Position numbers and translations under genes: made by a program | DNA from: Carya illinoinensis | Lineage: Eukaryota; Streptophyta; Magnoliopsida; Fagales; Juglandaceae | Reading direction: 5' to 3' | DNA: 64,000 nt | NCBI RefSeq assembly: GCF_018687715.1 | Contig: NC_056756.1 | Span: forward strand, 40,396,480 to 40,460,479 | The notes under the pieces: generated by a model | What the model was told of the DNA's origin: nothing | Seen by the model: only the letters and a program-made list of their open reading frames with translations | Database searches by the model: none | Shown: positions 46,655 through 58,945 of the stretch, piece by piece | Position numbering within the stretch: position 1 is the stretch's first letter | Layout of the letters: each line of letters opens with the position of its first letter

Positions 46655-47965
46655 TGTAATTTTGCAGTAAGTATTTGTGATAATCAGATACCATTTCATT
46701 TCATTTAATCAAAGTTCCAGTTGTTCATAACTTAATCCAGAGCACTCATCAAAAAAAAAATTTATGATTGTTGACCAGGAGGTTTGTTCAATTGTCCAGA
46801 TTCAAGACCCAAAAAGGTACAATATCCAGGTCACTGCTCATGACCCTTCTAAATAGATTACGTGATTTGCAGTTCCCTTTGTGGATGTGGCTTTTAATGA
46901 GCTCACCATATTTGTTAAATCCATAATCCTATCACTGATTCTAAAATCTTAGGAGTGCACCATATTTGTTGAATCAGTCCAACTTATTTCTGATTTTGAA
47001 ATCTTGGGACGTAGACGGGAAATTTTGCTTCAATTAGATTACACCACTGTTAAAACAACAAATTACTTGTGATACCCCCATATGATAGGATAAGGGTGGG
47101 TGGTGTATGAGATCTCACATTGTTTGGGAATGAGAAGTTTTTGCTCTTTATAAGGTTTCAATGGGGCTCCAATTGTATAATTGACTAGTCCTTTTGGAGT
47201 ATAGGCCATGTGGTTTGGGCCTTTTATTGGGGCATTATATTACTGCTTGTAATTTTGAAATTTTCTGAGGATTACAAAGGGAAATTTGTTTCAAACAGCA
47301 CTTGAGATTTATGATTAGGAGTTAAATAGCTTGGGCGTAGGATTGCTTTTTGAACCTGGGAATTACATATTTCCACATATGATTACGAAACACACTGCAA
47401 TAGATTTTGGGTCCAATTTACTATGCCATTATTGGGTTTTTGGCCATGTGGGGTGTTATGTGAGCCAAATTTATTCATGCTATGCTTTGTTTTCTGTCTT
47501 CTTGAACATGATCAGCCATGCTTTCTTTCCAGCTGCATGAAGTTGGCTGGCATATAGATCTATTTCTGCCACTTGGCCCTACCTAAGACAATATCCCCAA
47601 TTACCTCTGACATATCATGTCCTTTTTCTTTTATAAAAACTATACCCACATCATTTAATTTTCTTTTGCCCATTTTGCTCCTCCCATGTTATTGTGGTAG
47701 TAATTTGTTACGATTATTATTGCAGGTCTAATTCTCAATGATAATGAGAAAAGTTAATGAACACCAAGGCAAGAATACTGTGAGAGCAGTCAAAGAATGA
47801 TGGAGAGTTAAGGGAAAGAAGAGGAAGCTAAATCCAAGGACACAAGGGTCAGAATATTGGTGTGGATTATTCTTGTGTATAATATTTGGTATGGAAGACT
47901 GGAGTAACCAACTATTATATTGAATGCTACTGTATTTGTAATATCTGATTTCGTTAATTCAATAG
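46655..47965 (+). other. GTG 3'UTR with probable 3'UTR intron
   Basis: Twelve bases after the stop codon there is a strong donor 'gca|gtaagt' (intron start 46,667), and 'attattgcag|gt' at 47,725 offers an acceptor. A 3'UTR exon may then run from 47,726 to about 47,965, ending in an AT-rich stretch ('ttgtaatatctgatttcgtt'). The proposed intron contains a TRIM solo LTR (47,068-47,239) and otherwise nothing recognisable. Without transcripts this is inference; a plain unspliced 3'UTR ending soon after 46,700 is the alternative. Confidence 0.4.
47068..47239 (+). mobile_element. TRIM solo LTR
   Basis: 172 bp closely related to the LTRs at 24,008 ('tgtgatacccc' start, 'ttgactagtccttttggagt' inside), ending 'attata'. 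It is flanked on both sides by the 5-bp duplication TTACT (47,063-47,067 and 47,240-47,244). No primer-binding site or internal sequence follows, so the element has collapsed to one LTR by recombination. Confidence 0.88.
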
Positions 47966-49104
47966 TTTGAAAATACCCATTCTTTCAACGCAAATGGAGT
48001 ACTGGTAGAAAAGATGAATCCAGTTCAGTGCATGTCGATTTATGTTGATTGCAATGGGATGGGGAAATTGCCAAAGGCATCTTTGTTGTGATCATAGGTG
48101 AGACATGAATTTGCAATTATCATGCTCTTTAAATTCTTGCCGAGTTGCTGGGTGTTATAACCCGTTTGGTGGCAATGAAGGTGATGAGAGGTGGTATATA
48201 ACTTCTATATTAAAAAAAAAAAAAACAGGAGGAGTAAAAAAAAGGGGATCAATTGCAACATGCATTGTTTTATTTTGTCTCTTATTTATTTCATTAGCTT
48301 TAACTAACGTGATTTATGTGAACTTTGTGTACAGATTATTTTTAGTAACTTTTTAAAGGTGCATAGAAACATTTTGTATGCATGAGGTTATCAGGTTAGT
48401 TTTGATTTCATTTCTAAATGTGACTGCTTGTATCGATGCGTTGGCAATCAAGGCTAGGGCAGAAGGGTACATTTGAGAGGATCGAGATCGGTGAAGAGCA
48501 GGTGAGTGGTGGATGTAGGTGTTCTAGAGAACATAGATCAGGCAAAAGAAAATTTAGGGTTAGTGGGGGGCAAAGGAAAATGTCGAAGAGGGATGAAAGA
48601 GAACAAGAGGAAGAGGGCTTGGGAGGGGAGGAAAGACCCCCCCTCCTAAGAGAATTAGCAAAATTTTTATGCATAAAAATAGCATATGTAAACTTTTAAG
48701 AAAATACTCTAGCTACAAAGTGATTATACAAAAATAATCTCATAAATTAATGCAGCTTGTTAGATTATAAAATTAATTTTATTATAAAACAAATCTGATG
48801 GATCATATGAAATTATATTAATTTGTGGTATCACTTTTATGTAATCCATTTATAGTTGTAGCACTCAAACTTTTAGCCATTATATGATAAAACAAAATCT
48901 TTGATCTTCCCACCCGAAAGCTCTTTCGTATAGTGCGTGAGAGTAATGCTGATGATTAAGAGTAATGGCTAACAAGTTCTTTGATTTCCTTTAATTTTTT
49001 TTAATCCAATTTCGTTTAAAGTTTAAGGAATTTCTATGAATTCATTGGTTACAAAATTGAAAAAAAGCATGAGCTCATAACGTGATGCGTTAAGAAAACT
49101 AATG
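47966..49104. other. Intergenic, no element recognised
   Basis: Spacer between the convergent GTG and F-box genes. A purine-rich patch at 48,430-48,650 gives overlapping open frames on both strands without recognisable domains. Nothing else seen. Confidence 0.6.
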
Positions 49105-49275
49105 CTGCATTTAGATGTTGAACTGGGTTGAGCTGAATTAAATATTTTATGAATAGTAATGAGTTGAGATAGTTGAATGAGTTTTATAAAATTTATTTAA
49201 AATAAATTTAGATATATTTAAATGTTAAGATAATTTTAAATATATTTATAAAAAATTATAAAAAAAATTACTCCC
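49105..49275. mobile_element. MITE-like remnant related to family M2
   Basis: 'gcatttagatgttgaactgg', 'tatgaatagtaatgagttga' and 'gatagttgaatgagtttt' match the M2 style seen at 29,141, but the right end is eroded into AT-rich sequence. Confidence 0.4.
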
Positions 49276-50060
49276 ATCGCTACATTCAAGTATTCCTCTG
49301 ACATATCAAAAATATTGTCGGCGTCAAGCTGCACTTGTAGCCATCCACGTCTAGGGGCAAAATGGACAAAATATTACTTTCTATATTTCCCAGCCAATTT
49401 GTAGGCATCATGATGCCCATTGTAGAATTTCTGCCATTGGTCAGGGCGGTTACATCAAATATTGTAGACTCACTCAAGTTATTTCCAAATGCAAATTTAA
49501 GTGGCTGTTTAGAATGTAGAAGAGGTTCAAAAAGTGAATGAATGAGCCGAATGCAGTTCAGGAACCAAACAAGTACTACAAGACTACTAGCTTCAAATGC
49601 CAATAGTAAGTAATTGGTACAATCATTTTTCATTAATAACTTTAACTTAATTTGATATATTATTTCATTTTCATTTAAATATGGAATAGAGGTTGGATGA
49701 TGTGAATGAACAGCAGCAAAGCTCATTCCTTCCAAAAAAATTGTTATATAATCATGAGTTATTATATTATTAAATCGGTATATAAAGTAAACTATCTACA
49801 TTATTTAAAATAGTAAGATTTGATTTGTATGATTCAAATTTTAGAATTGATCTTTCAAATCAAGTTATGCAATATAATCACTTTACTAGGTGTTTTTACG
49901 TATTGACTTGAAAATAAGATTTTTCTATAATCATATTATTATTTTTTTTATAAAAAAAATCATTTATGTAAATGTATATTATAATGTACATTATAGATTC
50001 TTGTTTGATCACTTGGGTATAATGAAATTATAACAATCAAAGGTGGTTTGTCAAAAATTA
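49276..50060. other. Intergenic with unrecognised 149-codon frame
   Basis: A minus-strand frame at 49,735-49,286 is open for 149 codons. I recognise no domain, and codon composition looks like non-coding AT-rich DNA. I do not call it a gene. The rest is AT-rich spacer. Confidence 0.4.
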
Positions 50061-50062
50061 GG

Positions 50063-50443
50063 TTTTGTTGCGTTTGGATGTCAACCTAAGTATGAATAAT
50101 AGTGAGTTGATAGTAAAATGAGTTATGTGGGATCCATCTAAGATGAGTTTGAAAGTTAAAAAAGGTATGGGGCTCACCAATGATTGAAATGCATCGTACG
50201 TCTGCTACAGGTAAAAGAAATTGGGAATTGGAAAGCAGATGATTTTTATCTTTTTGACTTTTTACTTTTTGAGTAGAAAGAGAAAAGGAGAGAGAAGTTA
50301 CTTTTCTTTTTGTTTTGTCAATTGTGGGTCTCACAAAGTCTAAAGTTAAAATGCACTCAGTGAAAACTCACTTTTTTGGATGTTAAATGAAGTCTAAAAT
50401 TGAACTGCACTCAGATGATTATAACGTCCAAACAAGCCCTTAG
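50063..50443. mobile_element. MITE (family M3), about 380 bp
   Basis: Ends 'ttgcgtttggatgtcaacc' and, reversed, 'aagggcttgtttggacgtta' form imperfect terminal inverted repeats. The interior has words such as 'gtgggtctcacaaagtctaa'. No coding capacity. Looks like a hAT-type MITE, but the target duplication is not clear. Confidence 0.5.
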
Positions 50444-50743
50444 AGGATGCATTGCAAATTCACCCTACATGAGTACTATACAATCGGGTAATATTAATAT
50501 TTCCAACTTCGTTCTTTATTTTGTTTCCCATGAATAACGATGATGACTTTATATTAAGTAGGTAAGTTGCTATTAAAAGTAGAACATAATTCATTTTCAT
50601 GCCGCGGGCTCAAAGATTATGTGTAATGGATCATTACTCATCTCCTTCTCCATTAGTGTGATTAGCAAGAAAGGGAAAAAAAATCCTAGGTTATCTGCAT
50701 CCTTTAACATCCTTTTGAGAGAATATATGTATGTACACGTGTG

Positions 50744-50789
<46 letters not shown>

Positions 50790-51495
50790 GATATTCTGGC
50801 TCCACTTCTTTTTCCACCACTACCTTTTGAGATTGAGTAGAAAATAAAACTGGTGAGTGGTAGAAGTACAAAAACGTCAAGCTGATCCAATAAATGCACT
50901 AGAACCATGTTTTATTCGAGTGTAATGAAAGCCTTCTGTTTCTGCGCTTTATCAAGTAAAGATGGGTGCATTTTACCTTGTTTTTCATTCACTTAATTTT
51001 TCTATATCGATCGGTCTGTACAACAGAGAAAGATCAAACCATTCCAGTGATATGCCGCCCAGTATCTTATTATAATTCCCACACCCTTGAAGCCAGCAAC
51101 CCTTCAACCTCAACCACCAACGCCTCGATCCGCTGCAACCATCCCCCACTACCTCCACTGGCACTGCAGCCACTGCTTGCCCACTTATCATAGTTATGCT
51201 CAGCCAATACAATCCAACAACCACATTAAGTTATTAACCCTATCTATATCATATCCAAGTAACCGATGGCTTTACTTCGCACAAGCACTGTCGTGCTTGC
51301 CCCTAATCTCATTCGATGCCGTACAACTTGGATGCTTGGCTTTCAATAAAACCTAATCTCTTATGTTTTAGGGGACGTGGGCGTGCAGGGGCCATGCAGA
51401 GTCTCGTATTTAAAGCAAATGAATGTAGGTTCAAAGTGATTTATGAAGAAGTGAGACAGGACACTTGTAATTCATCACTCGAGTGAATTACATGC
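50444..51495. other. Intergenic spacer downstream of the F-box gene
   Basis: Contains a (TA)n run at 50,746-50,780. The CCA/ACC-rich stretch 51,080-51,190 gives overlapping frames without recognisable domains. Nothing else seen. Confidence 0.55.
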
Positions 51496-51765
51496 ATGTT
51501 TTATTTTTAGGCAAGAAAATTATGATTCTAAGAAAATACCAAACATCATTATGCTTGTTTTTGAAGCTGCAGAATGAATCAGCGCCATTGACAGAAGAAA
51601 ACTGCACAAGTTATCAACATAAAACTTTCAAATTAACGATACCAGAGAAAACATGCTTTACCGTCCCAATTGATAAAATTATTTGGTTTTTCCACAAGTC
51701 AATGATCGATTTGCACTAAAAAAACAGAACAGACACAAAAGAAAAAGAAAAAAAAGAGGAAGCAA
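51496..51765 (-). terminator. 3'UTR and candidate poly-A signal of the F-box/kelch gene
   Basis: On the minus strand the sequence after the stop codon is pyrimidine-rich. An AATAAA-type signal is present at 51,505-51,500 (TTTATT on the + strand), 260 bases after the stop. Position is plausible for a plant 3' end but unproven. Confidence 0.35.
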
Positions 51766-53130
51766 TTAACAGCCCATTACCGCGCAGTTGTAGACAAAAG
51801 CACCTGCTCGCTCCCTGACAGAAAGGATGCGCCAATCTTGGTTTCCTTCCTTTGGATCCCAAGAGTGCAGCACAATAACTTCCCCTTCAGGTCCCCTGTG
51901 TCCTCCGATCACTAACAAGCTGTTTCCACATGCCTTAAATGCTAGGCCCCAACCATTGGATGAGTCAGCCCTAACTGGCAACCTCTTCACAACTGCCCAT
52001 GAGTTATTGATTTTGTCATATTTCTTGACTTCATTTGTTGCTTGATCAGCAGAATAAAGCTGATTATTTACAACAGCTACCAGAGGAGGGGAACACATAG
52101 CTGGCTCTCTCCCCACACCAGAAACTGGATACATGTTCTGTATCCTCCTCCATGTTCCCATTTCCATGTCATATTCTTCACCACAAGTTAAACGATTCGT
52201 ATGGCTTGACATTCCACCAATCACATAAAACTTCCCATCCATAAAGAAGCCAGAACACAGTTTGCGAGGGACATTCATATCTGCCAAAGCTTGCCAGGTA
52301 CCCAGTTCAGAATTGTAAAGCTCAGCAGATTTTAGAATATGACCATTCTTGTCACTTCCACCAGCTACAATAGCAACTTCCCCAAGGCTGCTTGAGCCAA
52401 ACAGACAGCGGGGCCAGTTCATTAGATCGCATCTTGACCAATCCCGAGTAACCAAGCTATACATCCAAATTGCAAATCCTGATAACTCGCGGCCAAAGAC
52501 AAGTAGCTTGGTCCCTACAGCAAGAGACTCCTTGTCTGCACAAGTAAAACACTCATCACAAGGCATCCTGGGCAATCTCATCCATCTCTCTCTAACAGGA
52601 TCAAATGCTTCCCATGGCATCATTATACAGGCAAGATAAACCCAGTGCTCAACCACACCAAGTCGTCGCCTCAATTTGTATAAATCTCCACTCTCAATCA
52701 AGGACTTGAATTTTTTGTTCAAACAGGCCAGATTTGGGTAGTATGATCTATTGCTCCAGGCCAACACATCTAATGCTGCATCATCAGGGAGACCTGGTAG
52801 GAAGCTATCATCTGATGCCTGACCATCACACTTCTCCCCAGACCTTGCCATGATCATTGGCTTGATTTTCTTCGGCATCATGCTCTCAATGTTAGGAATA
52901 TGCACCTTCTTGTCCAGCAAGCATTTCTCAACATCTTTCGAGCCATTATGTCTAGCCAATAGAGAATTTGCCAACAGATCCAAATCCTTCTGTAAATACC
53001 CACACTCTTGATCATAGGATTTTGGAAGCTGTTTTACTCCACAACCCTGCACACCAGCTGTGGCTGGTGCTTCACAACCTGCTCCTTCCATTTTCCCAGT
53101 TGGTTCCTCGAGAGAATATCTGAACACCAT
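51766..53130 (-). CDS. F-box/kelch-repeat protein (At5g60570-like), 454 aa
   Basis: Substrate adaptor of an SCF (Skp1-Cullin-F-box) ubiquitin ligase: the F-box binds the Skp1 homologue and the kelch propeller selects the target, which is not known here. F-box at residues 109-150 ('[20 protein letters not shown]', '[18 protein letters not shown]'). Kelch repeats follow from about 200 to 445, marked by Gly-Gly pairs at 257 ('VAGGSDKNG'), 305 ('VIGG') and 409 ('VIGGHRG') and by Tyr-Asn/Trp positions ('[11 protein letters not shown]', '[10 protein letters not shown]', '[10 protein letters not shown]'). It ends '[11 protein letters not shown]', the family's conserved C-terminus. The coding region is a single exon. 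A TAA stands in frame directly before the ATG at 53,130, so translation cannot start further upstream; Met-14 is the only nearby alternative. The 100 residues before the F-box are low-conservation. No lesion seen. Confidence 0.93.
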   Translation of the reverse strand: MVFRYSLEEPTGKMEGAGCEAPATAGVQGCGVKQLPKSYDQECGYLQKDLDLLANSLLARHNGSKDVEKCLLDKKVHIPNIESMMPKKIKPMIMARSGEKCDGQASDDSFLPGLPDDAALDVLAWSNRSYYPNLACLNKKFKSLIESGDLYKLRRRLGVVEHWVYLACIMMPWEAFDPVRERWMRLPRMPCDECFTCADKESLAVGTKLLVFGRELSGFAIWMYSLVTRDWSRCDLMNWPRCLFGSSSLGEVAIVAGGSDKNGHILKSAELYNSELGTWQALADMNVPRKLCSGFFMDGKFYVIGGMSSHTNRLTCGEEYDMEMGTWRRIQNMYPVSGVGREPAMCSPPLVAVVNNQLYSADQATNEVKKYDKINNSWAVVKRLPVRADSSNGWGLAFKACGNSLLVIGGHRGPEGEVIVLHSWDPKEGNQDWRILSVRERAGAFVYNCAVMGC

Positions 53131-53438
53131 TTAAACAACTTGTGGTCCAGAACACTATTCAATGAGAAATTGGAAGATGTAAAGCAAAGTGTCAGAAGGG
53201 ATGATATAATAAAATCACACCCAAATTTGCTGACTATAAAAATCTCAACTATTAGACAGCTGAAGATGATTCTACCACAAAGTATATGATTCCATGTTTA
53301 TCCCCTCCCTCAAAAGAAATCGAGCAGTTAATGACATTCAACAAAACAGAGAAAACAAAGCATAAAATAGCTAGCACCTTACAAAAAAAAAAAAAATTCT
53401 GCTCAAGACACAAAGTTGGGCATTTTGTAAAAAGACAG

Positions 53439-53440
<2 letters not shown>

Positions 53441-53474
<34 letters not shown>
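53441..53474. repeat. (GA)n microsatellite
   Basis: About 17 'ga' units in the putative 5'UTR intron. Confidence 0.95.
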
Positions 53475-53476
<2 letters not shown>

Positions 53477-55277
53477 AACAAAACCATCTCAGAACACTAG
53501 ACAAAAGAAAAATCACTCAGGTTTTGTTACTGGTGCCACAGTTTTGTGCACATAAATTTTTAAAAGGCCACATACTAGTCAAAAACATAATCAATATCAC
53601 GGTGTTTTTTCTTTTTTATTCAAACAACATCTTCCTTGATTGATGCATTGCATCCACAGATTTGAATACCATAACAGCTAGCCTCAAAAAGGCATTAACG
53701 AAAGATATTGACTATAGGTTAAAAAAAAAACTTTACTCTTTAAAGATTCCTGGTCTCTAAACGGCACTGGTGCTCTTGGATGACATTCAATAGGCACTTG
53801 GACCATTTGGACTCCACCTATGGTTGGTTTAAAGCACATGGAAGATAAGATCTGCTTGAAACCCAGGAAACCTGCCAGTTTTGATGTGGCATCGCATTTG
53901 GGTGGTTGGACAGGGTCAGTCAGGCAGGTCCAAACTCCAAAGTGCAGAATTTGAAGAGTGGTGAACCTCAAAACTCAAAAGCCAGGCATCTATAATTGCA
54001 AGAAACACTCGAGTCAGCAGACTCTTTGCTTGGCATTGTTCAAATAGGGATGGTCCTGGGGCAGGTTAGTGATTGAGATTGCATCTCTCCCAACCCACAC
54101 ACCCAGTTCATGCATGGGGAGACTCCTAGCCACGACTGTTCAAGACGCAAGGTCCCCACCCCTGTGGCCCTCCTTGCATGGCAAAAGTTCCATGCATATA
54201 TAGTAACCAAGACTGAAAAATCAAAAGATTAAAAAAAAAAAAAAAAAACTTACACACCATAGAAGCACATTAAATTTAAAAAATCCCATGATGTCCAGGT
54301 TTTCTACCTTTGACGAGCACATTATGCCAAAGAAACAGAAAAGATGAATACATTATGATCAACACGTTCAACATAACTAATTTGTTTATTTCAAAAGCAA
54401 AGCAGTAAAATATCATTATAGAAACTACCAAGGGCTTGTCAACCACAATTATTCACTATCATGCATTTTGGGAATCAACCTTATAGATCAACAAATAACA
54501 TGCATGCATTAAATAAAAATCAACATTCCTATAAGATATCCTCTCCTATTAAGAGAACATGTATACCCTAATTGTTGTTTCCTTCTCTTTTCACAAAATA
54601 CTTTCACCAGTTGCATTCAATGTGTGTGGGATGCCAATAACATCCATCCTTAAATGGCCATTAATGAGATTTAAAATTAGTAAATTTTATCAAAGACAAA
54701 ACATAAACAATTATAACTGAAAAAATAAAATGTTTTCCCTAGGTGATACATATAAAAATGCATGTTTTCCCAAGATCCATATTTATTTAAACCATAAAAG
54801 TCCAGCCACCGGCCCACCAGGTAACCAATGACCTAATCAATCAGCCAGCTTGGTTCACGCAGCAAACCCTATCATGTTGATCTAGGCAAAATTATCTTAC
54901 CAGACAGTTTTAGCACCTTGGGCTTGGAATGACCCAGCAATTAGATAAGTTAATAGCACTAATTATATGCAAAGCAATAAGCACAGGTACGTAGCCAAAA
55001 AAATTGGTGATCTTTTGCAGTCAAACCTAGCCATCATTTGTAGCAAGAGATACTCATGGCTACAGCACTACTCACCATCTATTTTAGGTTTCACACAACA
55101 GTTTTTCTATAATTATGTTTCATACAACATTTAATCCTGCTCAGACCTCCCATATGGCATGTTTGTACTCTCGTAACATACAATCATCCTCACACCATCA
55201 TGATGATCTAAATTTCCAGTCAATCTTGACATGTTTCTGAGCTCCTCCATCACTATAATCTTGCTGTTACCCAATAG

Positions 55278-55281
<4 letters not shown>

Positions 55282-55333
<52 letters not shown>
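55282..55333. repeat. (CT)n microsatellite
   Basis: About 26 'ct' units in the putative 5'UTR intron; GA on the transcribed RNA. Confidence 0.95.
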
Positions 55334-55339
<6 letters not shown>

Positions 55340-55745
55340 CTATTTTCTTCTTTTGTAGTTACCTAGAGAGTTAGTTTTCTAGAGAACAAAAGGAAGGTTC
55401 CCCATGGGGATGGAGGGACAATGATGGTTATGGTGATGATCCCTTGAATACTTCATATTTGTCTAAGCTTCACAAGGTCATAATTGGCTTTGTTAGGGTG
55501 TAATATCCTTAAATGAGGAGTGCCATTTCATCTTTTCTGTGTGCGTGCCTAGGGGGGCAGGGTGTTTAAAGCAGCAATATGCAAAGAGGTCAGTGATTAT
55601 TGTGCCTTAATAATTATTTTTTCTTACAACTCACTACTCACATCATAGGCTGAGATGTAGATACTAATGTTGTCAATTTCTACTGGCAAAACAAAAGCTT
55701 CTGTAATAAATTTGCAATAATAATATTATCTGTTCAGATAGAATA

Positions 55746-55747
<2 letters not shown>

Positions 55748-55804
<57 letters not shown>

Positions 55805-55810
55805 ACCCCC
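55748..55810. repeat. Poly-C tract (57 C, then A and 5 C)
   Basis: Uninterrupted C from 55,748 to 55,804. The F-box gene runs on the minus strand, so its pre-mRNA would carry a 57-base G run. The true length may differ because such homopolymers are hard to sequence. Confidence 0.9.
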
Positions 55811-55934
55811 AACACCCAGGTTTTTTTTTTTAAACTATTTTCATAGACGCCACATTCCTAGTAAAGTACACACACATGAAACGGCACAATCTAAGTAACT
55901 AAGCCCCTTATAAAGTATGTATCTCCAGCAATGG

Positions 55935-55959
<25 letters not shown>

Positions 55960-55966
<7 letters not shown>

Positions 55967-56075
55967 AAACCAACAAAGTGCATTTAAGGCTTTCCCCATA
56001 AACCCGTGAATTCTATTTAACGCTCCACACGTCTCAAAATGTATTATACTTTGCCATGCAGCGAGAGGAGCAGAG
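55960..56075. repeat. Isolated distant copy of the F-box intron tandem unit
   Basis: 'cataaacccgtgaattcta' followed by 'ctcaaaatgtattatacttt' and 'gccatgcagc' parallels 'cataaaccgacaaatctc', 'aaaatgcatgatcctgttcc' and 'atgcagc' of the array at 57,890. Diverged single copy about 1.8 kb from the array. Confidence 0.45.
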
Positions 56076-57464
56076 ACGAAGCCACTACTGTGATCTTGGG
56101 AAGGGAGCGGGCATAATTGGGGGTTAAATAAGCTGTTAGGGTGGAAATTATTTGGGGAATGTTAACAAAGTACGAAAAATAAAATTAAAAAAAAAAATAG
56201 AGATTTTAGAAGGGTCACAAGTACATGAAATTCAAGTATTATTCTTTGATAAGTAGAAATTCACGTAATTTTTCGATTAAAAAATTTACATAATTCAAGC
56301 ACACAAAAAAATTAATAATGTAACAATTTAAAAATAGAAAAATTTCTTACATATTTCATGTATTTTATTCATAAAAAAAAAATATTTTTTCATGTTTTAA
56401 ACGTATTGAGATATCTAAATATTAAAATAAGAGATTGTAAGTTTTATTTGTAAAAAAAATTGTTTCTAAAAGAAATTATCAAACCAAACAACAAAATAAT
56501 ATATTAAAACTGGATTTCACTGTGAATGATAAATAAATTAAAAATAAAAGAGTTGATAGCAATATGTGTGTGTACGGTAAAATATGCAATCAGACCACCA
56601 AATCAATTTGGTGACCAAAACAAATGGCTTATTTACTAAAAGGAAAATATGGATTTCGGCATAAACTAGAATGTATATATAGATTTTCTTTTAAAGTATG
56701 ACCAAGTTTTATAACCATACAGTTTTTTCCCTTTTTAGCTCTTGTTTTCCCTCTTTGTTCCACAGGAATACTCTATATTTTTTCCCCACAACTTTAGGGG
56801 GCCAAGTGCTCAAGGCCGTGGATTTGCCTACTTAGAGGAGGATATATCATGCAAAGTCAGTTTTCTGATTGAACTGTGTAGAAAAAGAAAATGTGTTCAA
56901 AACTAAAGATTTAGTTTCCCCTCCAGACAAACTTTTGCTCAGGAAGCATTCCTTAGGGAAATGATATATTTTTTTTATAAGTCGCATAAGTGTTGTTAAG
57001 GCAAAAGAGAACATTAGCCAAGTACACACAAAGCTCAAGAGATCTATCTAACTAGCAAAAGGAAAAGGTGCCAAAAATTCTTGAAAAGTAGAGATATAAA
57101 AGTGGCACAATTTTGAAGCACAATCCAACGAGAGAGGGTATTAAGAAAGAAAAACTTGAGCTCCGGCACCAATCTCTCGTGTTCCTTAGAATGATGTGAA
57201 AGAAGAATGGGGGTTTAGGAAACAATAAAAATCATATCCCAAATTTACCTCATCCCATTCATTATAGATGTAGAGATTCATACACGAAGGCTTTTTTTTT
57301 TTTTTAAATTTTGACAGGCGTAAAAAAAAAAAAAAAATCACGAGTTTTAAATATCCTCCATCCTGACAACAATTATTCACAAAAACTAGATCTGCAAAGA
57401 AATGTGTGTCTTGAAAAGTGAATAAAAGCAGAATCTAATGTTAAAACCGTAAGAAACCCATATC

Positions 57465-58945
57465 ATTTCTGGGACAGCTGGAACCATTTCACTCCATAAC
57501 CTGTGAAACTGTATCTAAGGCTCTCCGTAGATATCAGCAGGTGTCAAACCATGCACACAGAATGAGGAGATTACCATACAACTGCAGTTATCTATTCAAA
57601 ACAAGAAAATATATTTTCCTCCTGTTTCTTCACTTGAAGTTTAGGCTCCAAAATTTATTAGGGAAACAAACATACCCCAAAAAGTTTCCTTTCCATCTGA
57701 ATGTGGTAAGGATGAAAATCAAATCCCAAATCCATCCCCATTAAGTAATGTCATCTCACATGAATCTTATTCAACATCCGATTTTTTCTATCAAAAACAT
57801 TAACATTCTCCACTCCGACAATATCTTCTAATAAATTATGTATCTATTAGAAATGGCAGAATGAAAATATTCCCTACAATCATTTTCCGAGAAGCCAGGA
57901 ACTGATTTTTTCCATAAACCGACAAATCTCAAAATGCATGATCCTGTTCCATGCAGCATTGGGAAGATCCCATATGCCACTTCAGTAATACATTTAGAAC
58001 TAAAAGAGAAGAAATTTTCCTGGAAAAAAACCCTTTTTTCCCTAAACAGTCATAGCCCAGAATAGACAATAATATCTCCAATTGTTCTGGGGTAATCAAT
58101 GAAAACTAAAAGTCTTCCACAATTATTTTTTATCACATATTGCAAAAATCATTTTTGCGGGATTGTGGGAACAGATTCGCTCTATAAACCGACAAATCTC
58201 AAAATGCATGATCCTGTTCCATGCTGCGTCGGGCAGATCCCATATGCCACGTCAGTAATACGTTTAGAACTAAAAGAGAAGATATTTTCCTTTAAAAAAA
58301 AAAAAAAAAAGACCCTTTTTCCCTGAACAATCATAGCCCAGAATCGACAATAATATCTCCAATTGTTATGGGGTAATCAATGAAAACAAAAACTTCCACA
58401 ATTAATTTTTTATCGCATATTGCTAAAATCATTTTTGAGGGATTGTGGGAACGGACTCGCTCTATAAACCAACAAGCTCTGCCTAAAGGCTCCGTGCAAC
58501 TCAAGAAAGGCAATCCATGCATGCAGCCAGGGAAACATCCACCATGCAACCTAAGGAATGTGTTTAGAACTGAAACTTTTCTACTTCCCTCCGGAATAAA
58601 TTTCCCTAGATACATTTTCTGGAGAACAAGCATAGACCACAGCAACATTATTTTATTTATTTACTCTATTTCCTTTTGCCGTAAGTAAAGAAAACAGAAG
58701 ACCTCACATGATCATTTTAAGATATAAAGATAATATCTCGAAATTGATTTTTGTGGGACACAGGCATTATATCTGTGCCATGCAGCCAATGGAAAATCCA
58801 CATATAACCTCGGTAAAATGTCCAATATTGAAATAATAAGTTTCCCAGTTCGTGGAAACAATTTCCAGGGAGAACAAACACGACCCCACGGAGAACATTC
58901 ATCTTTTAAGGAAATTCTCTTATGGGGATAAGCAATGATATTCTG
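57465..58945. repeat. Tandem array of about 270-bp units in the F-box 5'UTR intron
   Basis: Anchor 'cataaaccgacaaatctc' at about 57,913 recurs as 'tataaaccgacaaatctc' at 58,183 (period 270). Diverged forms lie at 58,463 ('tataaaccaacaagctc') and, without this word, near 58,770 ('gccatgcagccaatgg'). A further eroded unit may begin at 57,470. Shared later words include 'aatatctccaattgtt', 'ggggtaatcaatgaaaac' and 'gattgtgggaac'. The two central units are nearly identical, the outer ones much diverged. No coding frame runs through the units. Confidence 0.75.

Noticed and set aside
48414..48699. Overlapping frames on both strands in a purine-rich patch
   Set aside because: Produced by low-complexity composition; no domain or start context supports a gene.
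49286..49735. 149-codon open frame on the minus strand between the two genes
   Set aside because: No recognisable domain, no homologous motif, and the surrounding DNA is AT-rich spacer; length alone is not convincing.
51827..52639. Plus-strand frames opposite the F-box/kelch gene
   Set aside because: Antisense shadows of the clearly conserved minus-strand coding sequence.
53684..53971. 95-codon minus-strand frame in the F-box 5'UTR intron
   Set aside because: No recognised domain and no repeat match that I can name; position inside a likely intron makes chance the simplest explanation.
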